Shown one piece after another: positions 10,001 to 16,944 of a DNA stretch of 24,229 bases (position 1 is its first letter; each line of letters opens with the position of its first letter). The notes beneath the pieces were generated by a model. The model had not been told where the DNA came from. It saw only the letters and a program-made list of their open reading frames with translations, and ran no database searches. The DNA comes from Mnemiopsis leidyi (lineage: Eukaryota; Ctenophora; Tentaculata; Lobata; Bolinopsidae). The stretch spans positions 146,195 to 170,423 of the forward strand of contig JH153380.1 in NCBI GenBank assembly GCA_000226015.1. The letters are read 5' to 3'. Made by a program: the position numbers and the translations under genes.

Positions 10001-13000
10001 AGGATCAATTTTTGCTTTTTTAGTTGATCTAGTGCGTCAACATGACGGCAAAAAACTGGAAGTCATAAGGAATTATATAATGCAAATTCTAGAACTTTTT
10101 GGGACTTTCTCGTTGGATTTATATAAGCTTTTCACTAACAAGAAACCAATGAGTTCATGAAAAAATTTTGATTGAAATGAAGCGAATCAGTATATAGTGG
10201 GCAAGATTTGAGACAAGATTTGAGACAAGAGTTGAGACTACGTATTTCATCTTACAACTATCTTAGTTTCCCGATACCATTTAACTGTCTAGACTCTAGA
10301 TCATAGAAAATTCCAGGATCCCGAATCTCGGTATCATCAGGAATTTTTCCATCTCTAATACTTTTTTGCCGAAGGCAAAAAGTAAAGTAGATGGTTTAAA
10401 GTGGTCGGATTTTGGAGGTGGTAGGTAGGTAGGTAGGTAGATGGCGGTGTCCGCTGTCCGCTGTCCGTTGTCCGCGGTCACAAAGCAATTTTACACATAG
10501 TGCAGTGCGCGCCACCGTTACCATGTCGACGTCACAAATAACTTTGCCTCCGCAAAGTTATTCTACGCTGAATATATATTTGTGAGTTTATCACCGTTGC
10601 GCGGCGTACGTATCACTATCAGAGTATTGCACCGAAGCATTATGTCAATTTGAGATCGAGATTCAATTTCAATGCTTATCTGACTTAGCTATGGTTTAAG
10701 TTTATGCGCAACTGTGGCCAATTATTTTATGCGTAATCTTGCGATATCACGATAATGACACAATATGACGACATGCAAATTTAACAGTGTAGCGTTATCC
10801 TAATATAAAACACGCACACTCATTTTTGCAGTGTCACGCTGGCACTTTTCCACGCATTGCCGTGTCAAATTACAATACAGCAGTTGTATACTTCCCACGC
10901 TCCCAGCTTGATTATAACGATTCAAACTGACAAACTCAATCGCACATTCCACGGCACACACTGTTTGACACGGAGCCAATTTGAAACTAAAATGCCCAAC
11001 GCGCACCTCTCGCCCTAATCACGTGACAAGACGTAACGATCTGTTGCGCCAATCACGAACAAGGATCACGCGCTTCTCTCCAATCAGAACACTGTTTTAC
11101 ATCACGTCACAAACAGAGCAACCTAATTGGACNNNNNNNNNNTTTATTCGTGGTGTTTTATATAGAATAAAGACTTGCACTTGGGGCTTATCAAAAATAA
11201 CACACTCCCTCGCTACGCTCGGTCGTGTGTTATTTATGAATAATAAACTCGCTTACACTCTTACAGCTCGTTCATTATTCAAACATAACGAGCGCTACGC
11301 GCCCGTTATGTTATTAGATAATCCCCGGCGTGCGCATCTTTATTCTATATAAACACATCGCAATGGGCCGATTGAATCAGCTATCGTAATTACTTCACGA
11401 ATCGCATACTTCATGAATCGCGCTCATCTGTTGTACGGCAGCGCGCACCCTCCTGTCATTTTATTCCCTCTATTCGCTTCGAATGAGGGTCGGACGAAGT
11501 CAGACAAGCTCATCTGCACCTGATTTCAATTTTATTATCAATAGCAGTTATATTTGACTATATGTAATGCGAGAGCCGCGTATCAGCCACTGCAACATGC
11601 AAGCTAATGACACTGAAACTTCCGACAAAAACTATTTGACTGCACCGTCAATACAAAATTATCCACATCTGTTTTTTTATTTCTAATAGCTAAAATTTCA
11701 CGGCCGGTTTTAAGTTTTCAAATCCAAAAACTAGCAAAGTACTAGCATAAATCAAAAGCAGCCATTATCATCAGACAAGTTGCAATAAAAATGTTTCAGT
11801 TTCACGGCCAATATTTTCACTGTAGCTTCCATGGTATTCCATCAGCTGTCTTTGCGGAAAAATTTATTTTTACAACATATATCTGCTGCTCAAATTTTAT
11901 GCTTCTAACACTAGCAGAGGGCAAATCGAGGAAGCCTCTTTAGAATTTGAGAGATGGAAATCTAGCGTCCGCCTGAGACCTAACTACGCGGGCGCAATTC
12001 TTGTTTAAAGCAATACGCTATAAAATAAGCCGTGATAACAGTATCTTCTAGAGTGCTAAGATGTCGGACACATCATGCTATTCATTGCTCGTGATTAATC
12101 AAAAGAACCTGTAGAAGCTTGTGGAATGTAAGAGCTCTGCGTGTGCTCGGATTCGAGAAGACTAGAAATGTCAAGAAGATATTACAGAACATCTTAAAAG
12201 AAAAAGTCAGGGGGAAATTCCGCTATCCTAGCAGTGTCGAGACAGTGTTATAAAAATAAAATGGAGTGAAATGATCGCATTACAATCGGTAAAATCGCTG
12301 TACGCATGTTTTTGTAGCAACTTCAAAATCTCTCGCAACGAGTACTAATGGAGTAATGGAATCACGCCAATAACATTCGTCTGAAGAAATGCAATAAAAC
12401 ATTTATTCACAGCTACATATGGCACACGGGTGCATTTTTAGAGACGAACACGTCAAAGCAAGACTAATATAAACCGCTGCATGCTTTCTTCCAATTAAAG
12501 AATATAACATCGACACATATTTCCAGCCAACCATACAGTATTGGCACACAACTGGAGTGTTATAAGAAATTGATACATGGAGATTTCCTGCTTTCTGCAT
12601 TCATCACACTATGTCTGTCACATTGACAACTCAACTAGCAATACCAGCTTTTTGTGTTTAGTAAATCAATTTTAAAATTATTAACTATGTTAAATGGCGA
12701 TTGAATATAATGTTTAAATAAATAAGATAAAAAACATTATTTAAATAAGTACGATGTTAAATCCGAACGATGGTCAATTTACCGTGTCTCGATTGAGCTC
12801 CTGTGCATAGTTCCTGAATCCATTCTTGTCTGAGACAATACAATATGACGTACAATATTAACTGAGCGAATACTTTTCAAAAAGTCAAAACTGATTTAAT
12901 TAACTGCTGATTAGTAACCTTAAAGTTACCTAAACGGACAACTACAATTACAACGTACTATTAACTTTAGCAAACAATCTTACAAACAAGGGCTGTCACG

Positions 13001-16000
13001 TTGAACCTACAAGGGCCAGGTCCAGGGTTGATCCAAATCATTGAACGCGTGTAAAATTACGCACACGAGCCTTCGACCTGGATCAAAACAATGAGTTTAA
13101 ACACACAGTGAAAGTGTAGAATGTGACGAAGCATTTATGCAAATTAGGAAACATTATGCACCTCTCATTAACAGCAGAACTTCCTTACAACAAGTAACCG
13201 TAATTGCACAGACAAAAACTTCCTCCCTGTTAACTAAAGGGAGTGGGTGTAAGACCTAACTTAATCTGGTAGAAAACGACAGAGGTGGTCGTCATATAGC
13301 ACGAAATATAGACTATAGTAGTTCTCAGGAGCATAGTAGTTCTGAAGATCTGTAGTGCACGACGGTCATCAATACAACGTGTGCAAGACAGTCAGGTGGC
13401 TCTGATAGGTCATTTCTACATTTGTTTCGAAGTGAGAGGTGGGATTTAGTTTCGCCGACTACAGGTTAATTCTACTTGAATAGATTCTGATATCGATACC
13501 AGTTCAGTTACTTCAGCAATCACTAATCAGTATGTGCAACTCATCAAGTAAAATCTTCAGAACATGTATAACGCTGTTGTAGTAGTAAAAACTGAAACTC
13601 AACACCAACCTCGATCGAGTGGAAAATTTAAAAATGCTCTAGAAATGTGTTGATTCAGGTGGATTAGATTAAGAGATTGGTCGTTACACCGTGACTCAGA
13701 TTTGTTATGTGGATAATATTAGGAAGTGAAGATAGCAGGGAGCCTAGCGGCAGTAATCTCGTTGATAAAATCAGGTTTACAAAGATGTAGAGTGGAGCTC
13801 ACATGAGGTAAATCTGAGGTACTAAGAAAAGTAAACAATATGGGCACTGCAGTAGTGTGTGAGTAGTTAGTATTGTGTGTAAAATGTATTCATTTTGATA
13901 GTTGTATTATTCATTGTCAAGTTGTTATACTTTGTTGATGTATTTGTATCGTCACGTCTGACCATCAAACACTGTAACCTTTGTAAGAGTCGCACTTATC
14001 AGGCGAATTTGAGCATGAAGGTGTTCAAATATTCTATTTTCCATACATATTATTTGACAATAAGTACCAGGGTAAGGTAAGGACAGGAACTAAAGTAAGT
14101 AAGTCTACAATTCTTACACAACTTTGTATGTCGAAACCCTATTAGATTATTAAGATCCACATTGGTTACTGAAAAACCGAGCAAATGAACGATCTGTAAA
14201 ACTATGACAGTATATAGTAGCGTTTTTCAAGTAGTAATTAGTTAACCTCTAGCTGGCCTCAATTAAATGCTTGGTTATTAACTCAGTAAGTAAAAGTCGC
14301 CTTGTAGAGTATGGAAACACTCGTAGATTGGCTACTTAAAACATTAATCGGTAGTTATATTCCGTGTTGCAGTTTTACAGTATATGAGAATTTCTACAAT
14401 TTCATGTTCAACCGCTAAACGTAATTAGAGCATAACGGTATTTAGCTAACACACTATTTCGGGTTCAGTAGATGAGCGAGGTAGACGAGTAACAACAAAA
14501 CACAAGTATGGAAGCACTATCGATAATCACACCAATGATAATACCCAAAAGAAGTGATAAGGTATAGCGAAGAAGGATAACATCGAACAATAGCCACTGC
14601 GACATATATCATACCAGCAGGGATTGAGTTAAGATATGCCTTCTCATGCAAGACTATATTCTCATGTCATACTTGCGAAGATCAATATACTGTTTGTAAT
14701 AGTCATCACAACTCTTTAAATAGATCAATAGAGCTATTAGAACTAAAGCTAATACAGTTGGGTAGGAGTTTTTTTAATTGAGATCGGATTTCATTTGTTT
14801 AATCTAGACGTGCAATGACAGCAATTAAACACCAAAAATTTAGTAGTCAAAAATAACGATTATTCCGCGACTGGACACTGGATTTGACACATTTTACTTA
14901 TATTACGGTCTTAATAGCTGAAAATTAATACCGACCACAATAAAATAGACACACCGTAGCTTGATTACTCAAACACTATAGATTTAAAATTATGATTTTC
15001 TAAACTTGGAGACTCACATCAGTAGAACGAAGATAAGCAGATCAAACTAGCAGATCGGAACATAGCACCTTACCTGTTGCTAATTTCCCCGTGAAGACGT
15101 CTTTTGAGGTGTTTCCTATAGTCCAGATCGGGGGACATGGTCCAACCCTGCAGGTATTACACTTTCCCTAATTTCTTTTTTCTTAAAAACCACCACAGGG
15201 GACAAAGATAATTTTTTTGAAAAAATTAGTTCAGAAGGTACTGGATTTACAAACTAAACATAGAGTACGAGAAAAATGTTCACTTGGAATAAGTTCAGGA
15301 ATGTGATATTATCGAAAGATCGTTTCTAATCGGATCTGTCTGAATTGTAAAGGCGAACAGAAGCAGAATCGCATCAACCGCATAATACCAAACCTCAGTC
15401 CCCACGTACCCTACAAAAATATACAATGAAATCTTCCAACTATAACATTTTTACTTCGACCGATAAAGCCCATTCATTGAGCACATACACACACTTTTAA
15501 GTACAGCTAGCTGGGGCCTTGTTGAGTAAGTACGTCAACTTAAATACCTGATCTTTATAAACAAATTACACGATGTAGGTTATAGCACCATTTGAGTTAT
15601 AGGGGTTCTTAAGTGTATATAAGGATAGTAGATACAATGTACTGACAATGCATCATATCAGTAACTATGTCCAGCAGTGCCCTATACTTAAAATGTACAC
15701 TTGTTTAATAGCCACGAGATTTAACTTATTTACTTGTTTTATTAAACATGGGCTGACAGCTGTTGACGTTGTAAGACTGACGGATAGGTGTCCCAGGGCG
15801 GGTCTATTTCCTTCACTACATGGCTAAGTAATTCAGCTGCAAGCACTGCACTCGACTCAACAGCTATTGGCTCTTGCGGCACAGCACTGCAACAATTACA
15901 ACATAGGCTTCTCCACTAGCAATTTCGATTAAACTGTGCCAGTAAAGTTGTCTTTAATTCCACGAGTTTACAAAAAGTTCGAGTGTGCTCGTGCGCGCCA

Positions 16001-16944
16001 AAACTCACGTACATAAATTGGCATTTGCGCGTTCCACTGAACTTACCAGTAGACCCTTTAAAGCAATGTCAATTTAACTGTCAGCTCACATTATGGTCTT
16101 CACCTCGCAATTTATAAAGCATAGATGGTAAATCTAGTATGCAATCTAAACGAGGTAATTGGTCATTTAAATCATATTTGCAGTTAAAACTGCTTTCATG
16201 AGCTCAAAGAAATTGCCCATGTCAGATTGGTGACGGTCGATTGATCACCATTGGTACCATATGTCTTCTTACTTTTTGTACATCTTAATATAGAAACAGA
16301 GAGTATTATCGAACATCCTTACCTCAAAAACTGCTACTTCGTACTTCTTCTTCGTTTACTATTTCTCAAAACAACCAACTTCAGAATATTCGAATACGTG
16401 TCCAGATAAAATCAATGTCAAGAAAAAATAACAACTTAGATGTATAGTAAACTCGGCTTCTACTGAGCGATCCAGAAACTATAGTGACAGCTAATGAGGC
16501 TATTGGTATTGTTTTGTATTTCTTAAATGTTGAGGACTTTGTTGTGGGCACTTAAATCACCCACAGAATACACGTTTGTTTTTCACTACACCAAGGCAGA
16601 GATGTATCTGCATTTCTACTTAAGTACTTACTGCTTCGTTGTCAATGATACTATCTTATAACCGCCAATGGCGTTAATTGCGATTTTGGGTGACATTGGT
16701 TTCTTCCTCATCTATCACCACAGGTAATTTCATTGGAAATTTACCTCTTGGGCTTCCAGCACGCATGATCAGTTGCATTTTATACAGTGTATTTAGACCC
16801 TAAGTATTGTCCCGAAGGAATATTAATCACCGAACTTGTAAGAGAATCACAAAGATCAAGATGTAATAGTGCTTACCTAAGAGTCATGGCACTTGCTTTG
16901 CGGTTGCTGAAGGAGGCGATCTTTTCTGGGTTTGCAGACGCCAT
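950..16944 (-). CDS. Tandem calponin-homology (CH1-CH2) actin-binding protein, multi-exon, 3' end incomplete
   Basis: Shared coding exons in transcript order: 8072-8250, 7794-7858, 5653-5792, 5395-5502, 5099-5223, 4216-4344, 3871-4004, 3593-3688, 3224-3368, 950-1135. Each has an AG acceptor and a GT donor, and the phases match at every junction (for example exon 1 phase 2, then 1, 0, 2, 2, 1, 1, 0, 0, 1, 1). With the 9649-9791 first exon the in-window protein is at least 483 residues: CH1 about 58-160, CH2 about 174-282, then an acidic Ser/Thr-rich tail. The pattern Q-x2-T-F-x2-W-x-N in QKKTFTRWAN fits the actinin-type actin-binding signature. Paired CH domains of this kind (beta-spectrin, alpha-actinin, nesprin, calmin) bind F-actin. 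No spectrin repeat follows CH2, so a calmin- or nesprin-like architecture is more likely than spectrin. The exon after 950 was not found. Confidence 0.85.
1136..1988. other. Intron of the CH gene and upstream region of the GPCR
   Basis: No coding exon seen. It holds a palindromic ATTGGCCAAT (1488-1497) containing a CCAAT box. A perfect 12-bp inverted repeat GATCGAGAAACG (1587-1598) / CGTTTCTCGATC (1723-1734) flanks two CAGCTG E-boxes at 1646 and 1661. A TTTTCTAG acceptor-like site ends at 1971, 17 nt before the GPCR ATG. These are plausible promoter or leader elements for the plus-strand gene, unproven. Confidence 0.4.
1989..3026 (+). CDS. Divergent class A (rhodopsin-like) GPCR, single exon, orphan
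   Basis: 345 residues. An in-frame TAA at 1938-1940 makes the ATG at 1989 the first start. Seven hydrophobic segments are visible: about 49-69, 79-103, 118-147, 161-183, 190-223, 238-262 and 273-296. Class A landmarks are N64 in TM1, the LTVSD block with D91 in TM2, P253 in TM6, and NPVIF (290-294) for NPxxY in TM7. The E/DRY motif is replaced by TRL (144-146). No Cys lies at the start of TM3, and the second extracellular loop is very short without Cys, so the usual disulfide is absent. N-terminal sequons are at 16, 21, 32, 37 and 46. The gene lies antisense inside an intron of the CH gene. The ligand cannot be inferred. Confidence 0.88.
   Translation: MLIFWRSENLHTSNFNISTYNVTQNLHTSNFNISTYNVTQNDRIINYTVATLLIISFLSSTLLNPMLLYHHRSGGKNTITAFLFTCLTVSDFLTNVATPLVYSRFMFSPELLSEISEPLMVSFMILSCFAGCFSQCVTTLLAVTRLISLLSPFRRVENRVVKAYLIMYTVVMLIVEVLPAILIQKDILINYAGLLLSVCFYWNICHCLMGVISSGIASLHVFLSQPVSQSNTTDTKKQACVTILLMNAVYIIPLISAFLHHLEYIISDSHSVNYYMISFLFLPILTSAVNPVIFIVRVKSVREKFLALVNSLRALIGTAKIRDSARMSGQQRTITDTVTDTVTVL
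2013..2108 (+). repeat. 48-bp tandem duplication inside the GPCR N-terminus
   Basis: Copies 2013-2060 and 2061-2108 differ only at the final base. The unit length is a multiple of three, so it duplicates 16 residues (NLHTSNFNISTYNVTQ) in frame. Each unit holds two N-glycosylation sequons (NIS and NVT). Confidence 0.95.
3091..3096 (+). terminator. Polyadenylation signal AATAAA of the GPCR gene
   Basis: Canonical AATAAA 65 bp after the GPCR stop codon, well placed to end this single-exon transcript within the CH-gene intron. Confidence 0.6.
4216..5502 (-). CDS. CH2 domain exons of the CH-CH gene
   Basis: Exon 5395-5502 encodes NWCGQNAEGYVGLENIEKDF, then TWTTGLVLPAIIN. Exon 5099-5223 encodes NNPGLIDYADMYYNKTPQER, then FEISFDVVEQNFAVPQLLDVE. 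Exon 4216-4344 encodes MNRMYVDDQSVVTYLMLLNK and the start of the tail. Together these track the CH2 landmarks of alpha-actinin and spectrin: W-C, the W-x2-G-L core, 'x-R-x2-P-x-LIDY', 'AF-x-VAE', 'LLD-x-ED' and 'PDE-x-S-x-x-TY'. Junction codons restore Arg and Asp (LLDVED). Introns here are 171 and 754 bp. The Asp of the 'W-x-DGL' block is Thr, so the domain is divergent and its actin affinity cannot be assumed. Confidence 0.85.
5653..8250 (-). CDS. CH1 domain exons of the CH-CH gene
   Basis: Three exons build CH1. Exon 8072-8250 gives the start of the domain (HVRESVQKKTFTRW, then DLFKDLKSGVTLLKLVNILSG). Exon 7794-7858 gives KMEIHNRSNIGKALDLLSKID, the equivalent of the 'R-x-H-x3-N-I/V-x2-A-L-x2-L' block of spectrin CH1. 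Exon 5653-5792 gives PQHGISISAIYEGIPKLTLA and VWHLILRY, the equivalent of 'DG-x2-x-LTLGLIW-x2-ILRF'. The spacing from the conserved KAL to LTL equals that of beta-spectrin as I remember it. Donors are GTAAAC, GTAAGT and GTAATT. The usual Asp before Gly in the 'LRDG' block is Ser here. The small 65-bp exon is too short for open-frame detection and rests on phase and homology. Confidence 0.85.
5808..6010. repeat. 90-bp direct duplication plus about 10-bp tandem array
   Basis: A block starting tgataagttg at 5811 recurs at 5901 (period 90), with near identity over about 55 bp. It runs into an array of 'gtataaacc/a' units from about 5953 to 6000. The array lies in the intron just upstream of exon 5653-5792. 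It creates an artefactual YTV-repeat open frame on the minus strand. Confidence 0.8.
6581..6666. repeat. 43-bp tandem duplication
   Basis: Two adjacent units, 6581-6623 and 6624-6666, begin gtaggttta and share the core actaaggcagataacat. They lie within the CH-gene intron with no coding content. Confidence 0.85.
7345..7456. repeat. 56-bp tandem duplication
   Basis: Units 7345-7400 and 7401-7456 share agctccttgctt and gataatggcagatttaaa. They lie in the CH-gene intron. A few substitutions separate the copies, so the duplication is not brand new. Confidence 0.85.
7989..8060. repeat. AT microsatellite beside exon 8072-8250
   Basis: Alternating ta with interspersed tacatg palindromes, ending about 10 bp from the donor side of the first CH1 exon. 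Confidence 0.8.
8251..9460. other. Intron, no exon seen
   Basis: AT-rich intron between the CH1 exon and first exon 1C. I found no ATG-led frame ending at a phase-2 donor here, and no RNA gene or mobile-element ends. Confidence 0.5.
9461..9628. repeat. Seven-copy 24-bp tandem repeat
   Basis: Seven units of exactly 24 bp start at 9461, 9485, 9509, 9533, 9557, 9581 and 9605, with approximate consensus tcagtaaatatgcgaatatc plus acgc. The array ends 20 bp from the donor end of first exon 1C, inside the intron. Units differ by 0-6 bases. Confidence 0.92.
9649..9791 (-). CDS. Alternative first exon 1C of the CH-CH gene (47 codons)
   Basis: ATG at 9791 opens 47 codons beginning MGVSTKDKVGAPFSVSVPRD and ending in DYWEQEEEPAF. 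An in-frame TAA lies five codons upstream, so this is the first usable ATG. The exon ends in phase 2 at an AG|GTGATC donor, and joining to 8250 restores an Arg codon. It is the first exon closest to the body, 1.4 kb upstream of CH1. A CRE/E-box cluster sits 25-46 bp before the ATG, which suggests its own promoter. Confidence 0.7.
9816..9837. promoter_or_regulatory. Full CRE overlapping an E-box, upstream of exon 1C
   Basis: CACGTG at 9816-9821 and again at 9826-9831. The second overlaps the palindromic CRE TGACGTCA at 9830-9837. These are known binding sequences for bZIP CREB/ATF and for bHLH-Zip factors. They lie 25-46 bp upstream of the minus-strand ATG at 9791 and about 100 bp upstream of a plus-strand ATG at 9936. 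A core promoter, possibly bidirectional, is inferred. Confidence 0.55.
9936..10160 (+). CDS. Possible small ORF (74 codons) divergent from exon 1C
   Basis: ATG at 9936 opens MAIVQDHHQDTVSRFEKNIF and runs to a TGA ending at 10160. After eleven codons there is a good GTGAGT donor (9969), so the real unit could be only an 11-codon first exon of a divergent gene. A TTTTTTAG acceptor follows at 10022, but using it gives an immediate stop. No family is recognised. Composition after the donor is A/T driven. Weak candidate. Confidence 0.2.
   Translation: MAIVQDHHQDTVSRFEKNIFLKGSIFAFLVDLVRQHDGKKLEVIRNYIMQILELFGTFSLDLYKLFTNKKPMSS
10202..10237. repeat. Three-copy 12-bp repeat
   Basis: Units caagatttgaga, caagatttgaga and caagagttgaga stand in tandem. 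Confidence 0.85.
10360..10561. repeat. Composite hairpin and microsatellite element
   Basis: It starts with a GGCAAAAAGT-type hairpin (10360-10382, GAA loop). A (GGTA)n run follows at about 10420-10440, then four TGTCCGY units (10448-10475). It ends with a perfect 10-bp hairpin, ATAACTTTGC-CTCC-GCAAAGTTAT (10538-10561). The bracketing hairpins suggest a non-autonomous mobile element, class unknown. Confidence 0.5.
10562..11132. other. No gene supported; CCAAT/ATF-like motif cluster before the gap
   Basis: The last 120 bp holds CCTAAT at about 11014, CCAAT at 11049 and CCAAT at 11080 (spacing 31-35 bp). Among them are cacgtgac, acgtaac and atcacgtcac motifs, which look promoter-like. The minus-strand open frame at 10800-11006 shows no domain. 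The sequence then breaks at the N gap, so the feature driven by this cluster, if any, is not visible. Confidence 0.35.
11133..11142. other. Assembly gap (10 Ns)
   Basis: Ten unknown bases immediately before an inverted-repeat element. The true gap length is unknown. Confidence 1.
11153..11356. mobile_element. MITE-like element with terminal inverted repeats and nested hairpins
   Basis: The left end GTGTTTTATATAGAATAAAG is matched by the inverted right end CTTTATTCTATATAAACAC. Similarity continues inward to GCAC..GGGG..TTATC, giving about 35-bp imperfect terminal repeats on a roughly 204-bp element. Inside are three hairpins with arms 11196-11205/11225-11234, about 11238-11253/11265-11280, and 11284-11290/11304-11310. 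No coding capacity, so it would depend on a transposase elsewhere. No clear target-site duplication was seen, and the left flank is near the gap. Confidence 0.75.
11466..11489. repeat. Hairpin next to the MITE-like element
   Basis: CCCTC-t-ATTCG / CGAAT-GAGGG, ten paired bases with one bulge and a three-base loop. It may belong to a larger repeat unit that includes the neighbouring inverted-repeat element. Confidence 0.6.
12097..12253 (+). CDS. Possible plus-strand terminal exon, unrecognised
   Basis: An open frame with no ATG runs to a TAA at 12251-12253, followed two bases later by AATAAA (12255-12260). A possible acceptor CTGTAG ends at about 12114 (phase 2). Beyond it the peptide is basic and helix-like: SLWNVRALRVLGFEKTRNVK, then KILQNILKEKVRGKFRYPSS. 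No family is recognised and no upstream partner exon was found. It could be an eroded repeat or a chance frame. Confidence 0.22.
12783..12823 (-). CDS. Alternative first exon 1D of the CH-CH gene (13 codons)
   Basis: ATG at 12823 starts MDSGTMHRSSIET and stops in phase 2 at a CG|GTAAAT donor. The split codon becomes CGG (Arg) with exon 8072-8250. A TCTCAG acceptor lies 6 nt before the ATG, so a short 5' leader exon or a trans-spliced leader could be joined there. The donor is weaker than those of the other first exons, so confidence is modest. Confidence 0.4.
12824..15073. other. Intron, no exon seen
   Basis: AT-rich. At 13001-13090 there is a GC-richer stretch with an imperfect inverted motif (gcgtgtaa...ttacgcac) and two ggatc-containing half-sites, nature unknown. 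No first-exon candidate with a phase-2 donor and no RNA gene were found. Confidence 0.4.
15074..15138 (-). CDS. Alternative first exon 1B of the CH-CH gene (21 codons)
   Basis: ATG at 15138 starts MSPDLDYRKHLKRRLHGEIS and ends in phase 2 at a consensus CAG|GTAAGG donor. An in-frame TAA precedes the ATG by seven codons. The encoded N-terminus is basic (RKHLKRR), unlike the acidic end of exon 1C. The isoforms would therefore present oppositely charged sequence before CH1. Confidence 0.6.
15742..15886 (-). CDS. Candidate terminal exon of a short nested or alternative transcript
   Basis: An open stretch of 47 codons follows a TTGTTGCAG acceptor and ends in TAA. An AATAAA (15738-15743) overlaps the stop codon. 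The peptide reads AVPQEPIAVESSAVLAAELL, then SHVVKEIDPPWDTYPSVLQR, and has balanced, protein-like composition in an AT-rich surrounding. The exon enters in phase 2, the phase in which first exons 16877-16944 and 16632-16711 end. Splicing from the former would give a protein of about 70 residues. I do not recognise it. It may be a separate small gene, an early-terminating isoform of the CH gene, or a chance open frame. Confidence 0.35.
16632..16711 (-). CDS. Alternative first exon 1E (26 codons)
   Basis: ATG at 16711 directly follows an in-frame TAG and starts MRKKPMSPKIAINAIGGYKI. A second in-frame ATG is at 16696. The exon ends in phase 2 at a CA|GTAAGT donor, giving Gln when joined to 8250. 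The N-terminus is basic. It could instead feed the terminal exon at 15742-15886, which takes the same phase. Confidence 0.5.
16877..16944 (-). CDS. Alternative first exon 1A, most distal (22 codons)
   Basis: ATG at 16944 starts MASANPEKIASFSNRKASAM and ends in phase 2 at a TTAG|GTAAGC donor. An in-frame TAG lies four codons upstream. A CTCAG acceptor-like site sits 7 nt before the ATG. Joined to 8250 it gives Arg before the CH1 exon. Joined to 15886 it gives Ser before the candidate terminal exon. The peptide is Ser/Ala/Lys rich with no motif recognised. Confidence 0.55.

Noticed and set aside
10800..11006. 68-codon Cys-containing minus-strand frame
   Set aside because: No domain, splice sites or polyadenylation signal; it overlaps a promoter-like or repeat region.
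10981..11352. Open frame across the N gap
   Set aside because: It crosses unknown bases and the MITE-like element; the frame is meaningless.
16047..16400. Strong donors on the minus strand at 16046 and 16320 as ends of more first exons
   Set aside because: No ATG or phase-compatible open frame precedes them; they could only end noncoding leader exons.
16745..16778. ATG-led mini-exon (MQLIMRAGSPR) with GTAAAT donor
   Set aside because: It ends in phase 1, so it cannot join the CH1 exon at 8250 without a frame shift.
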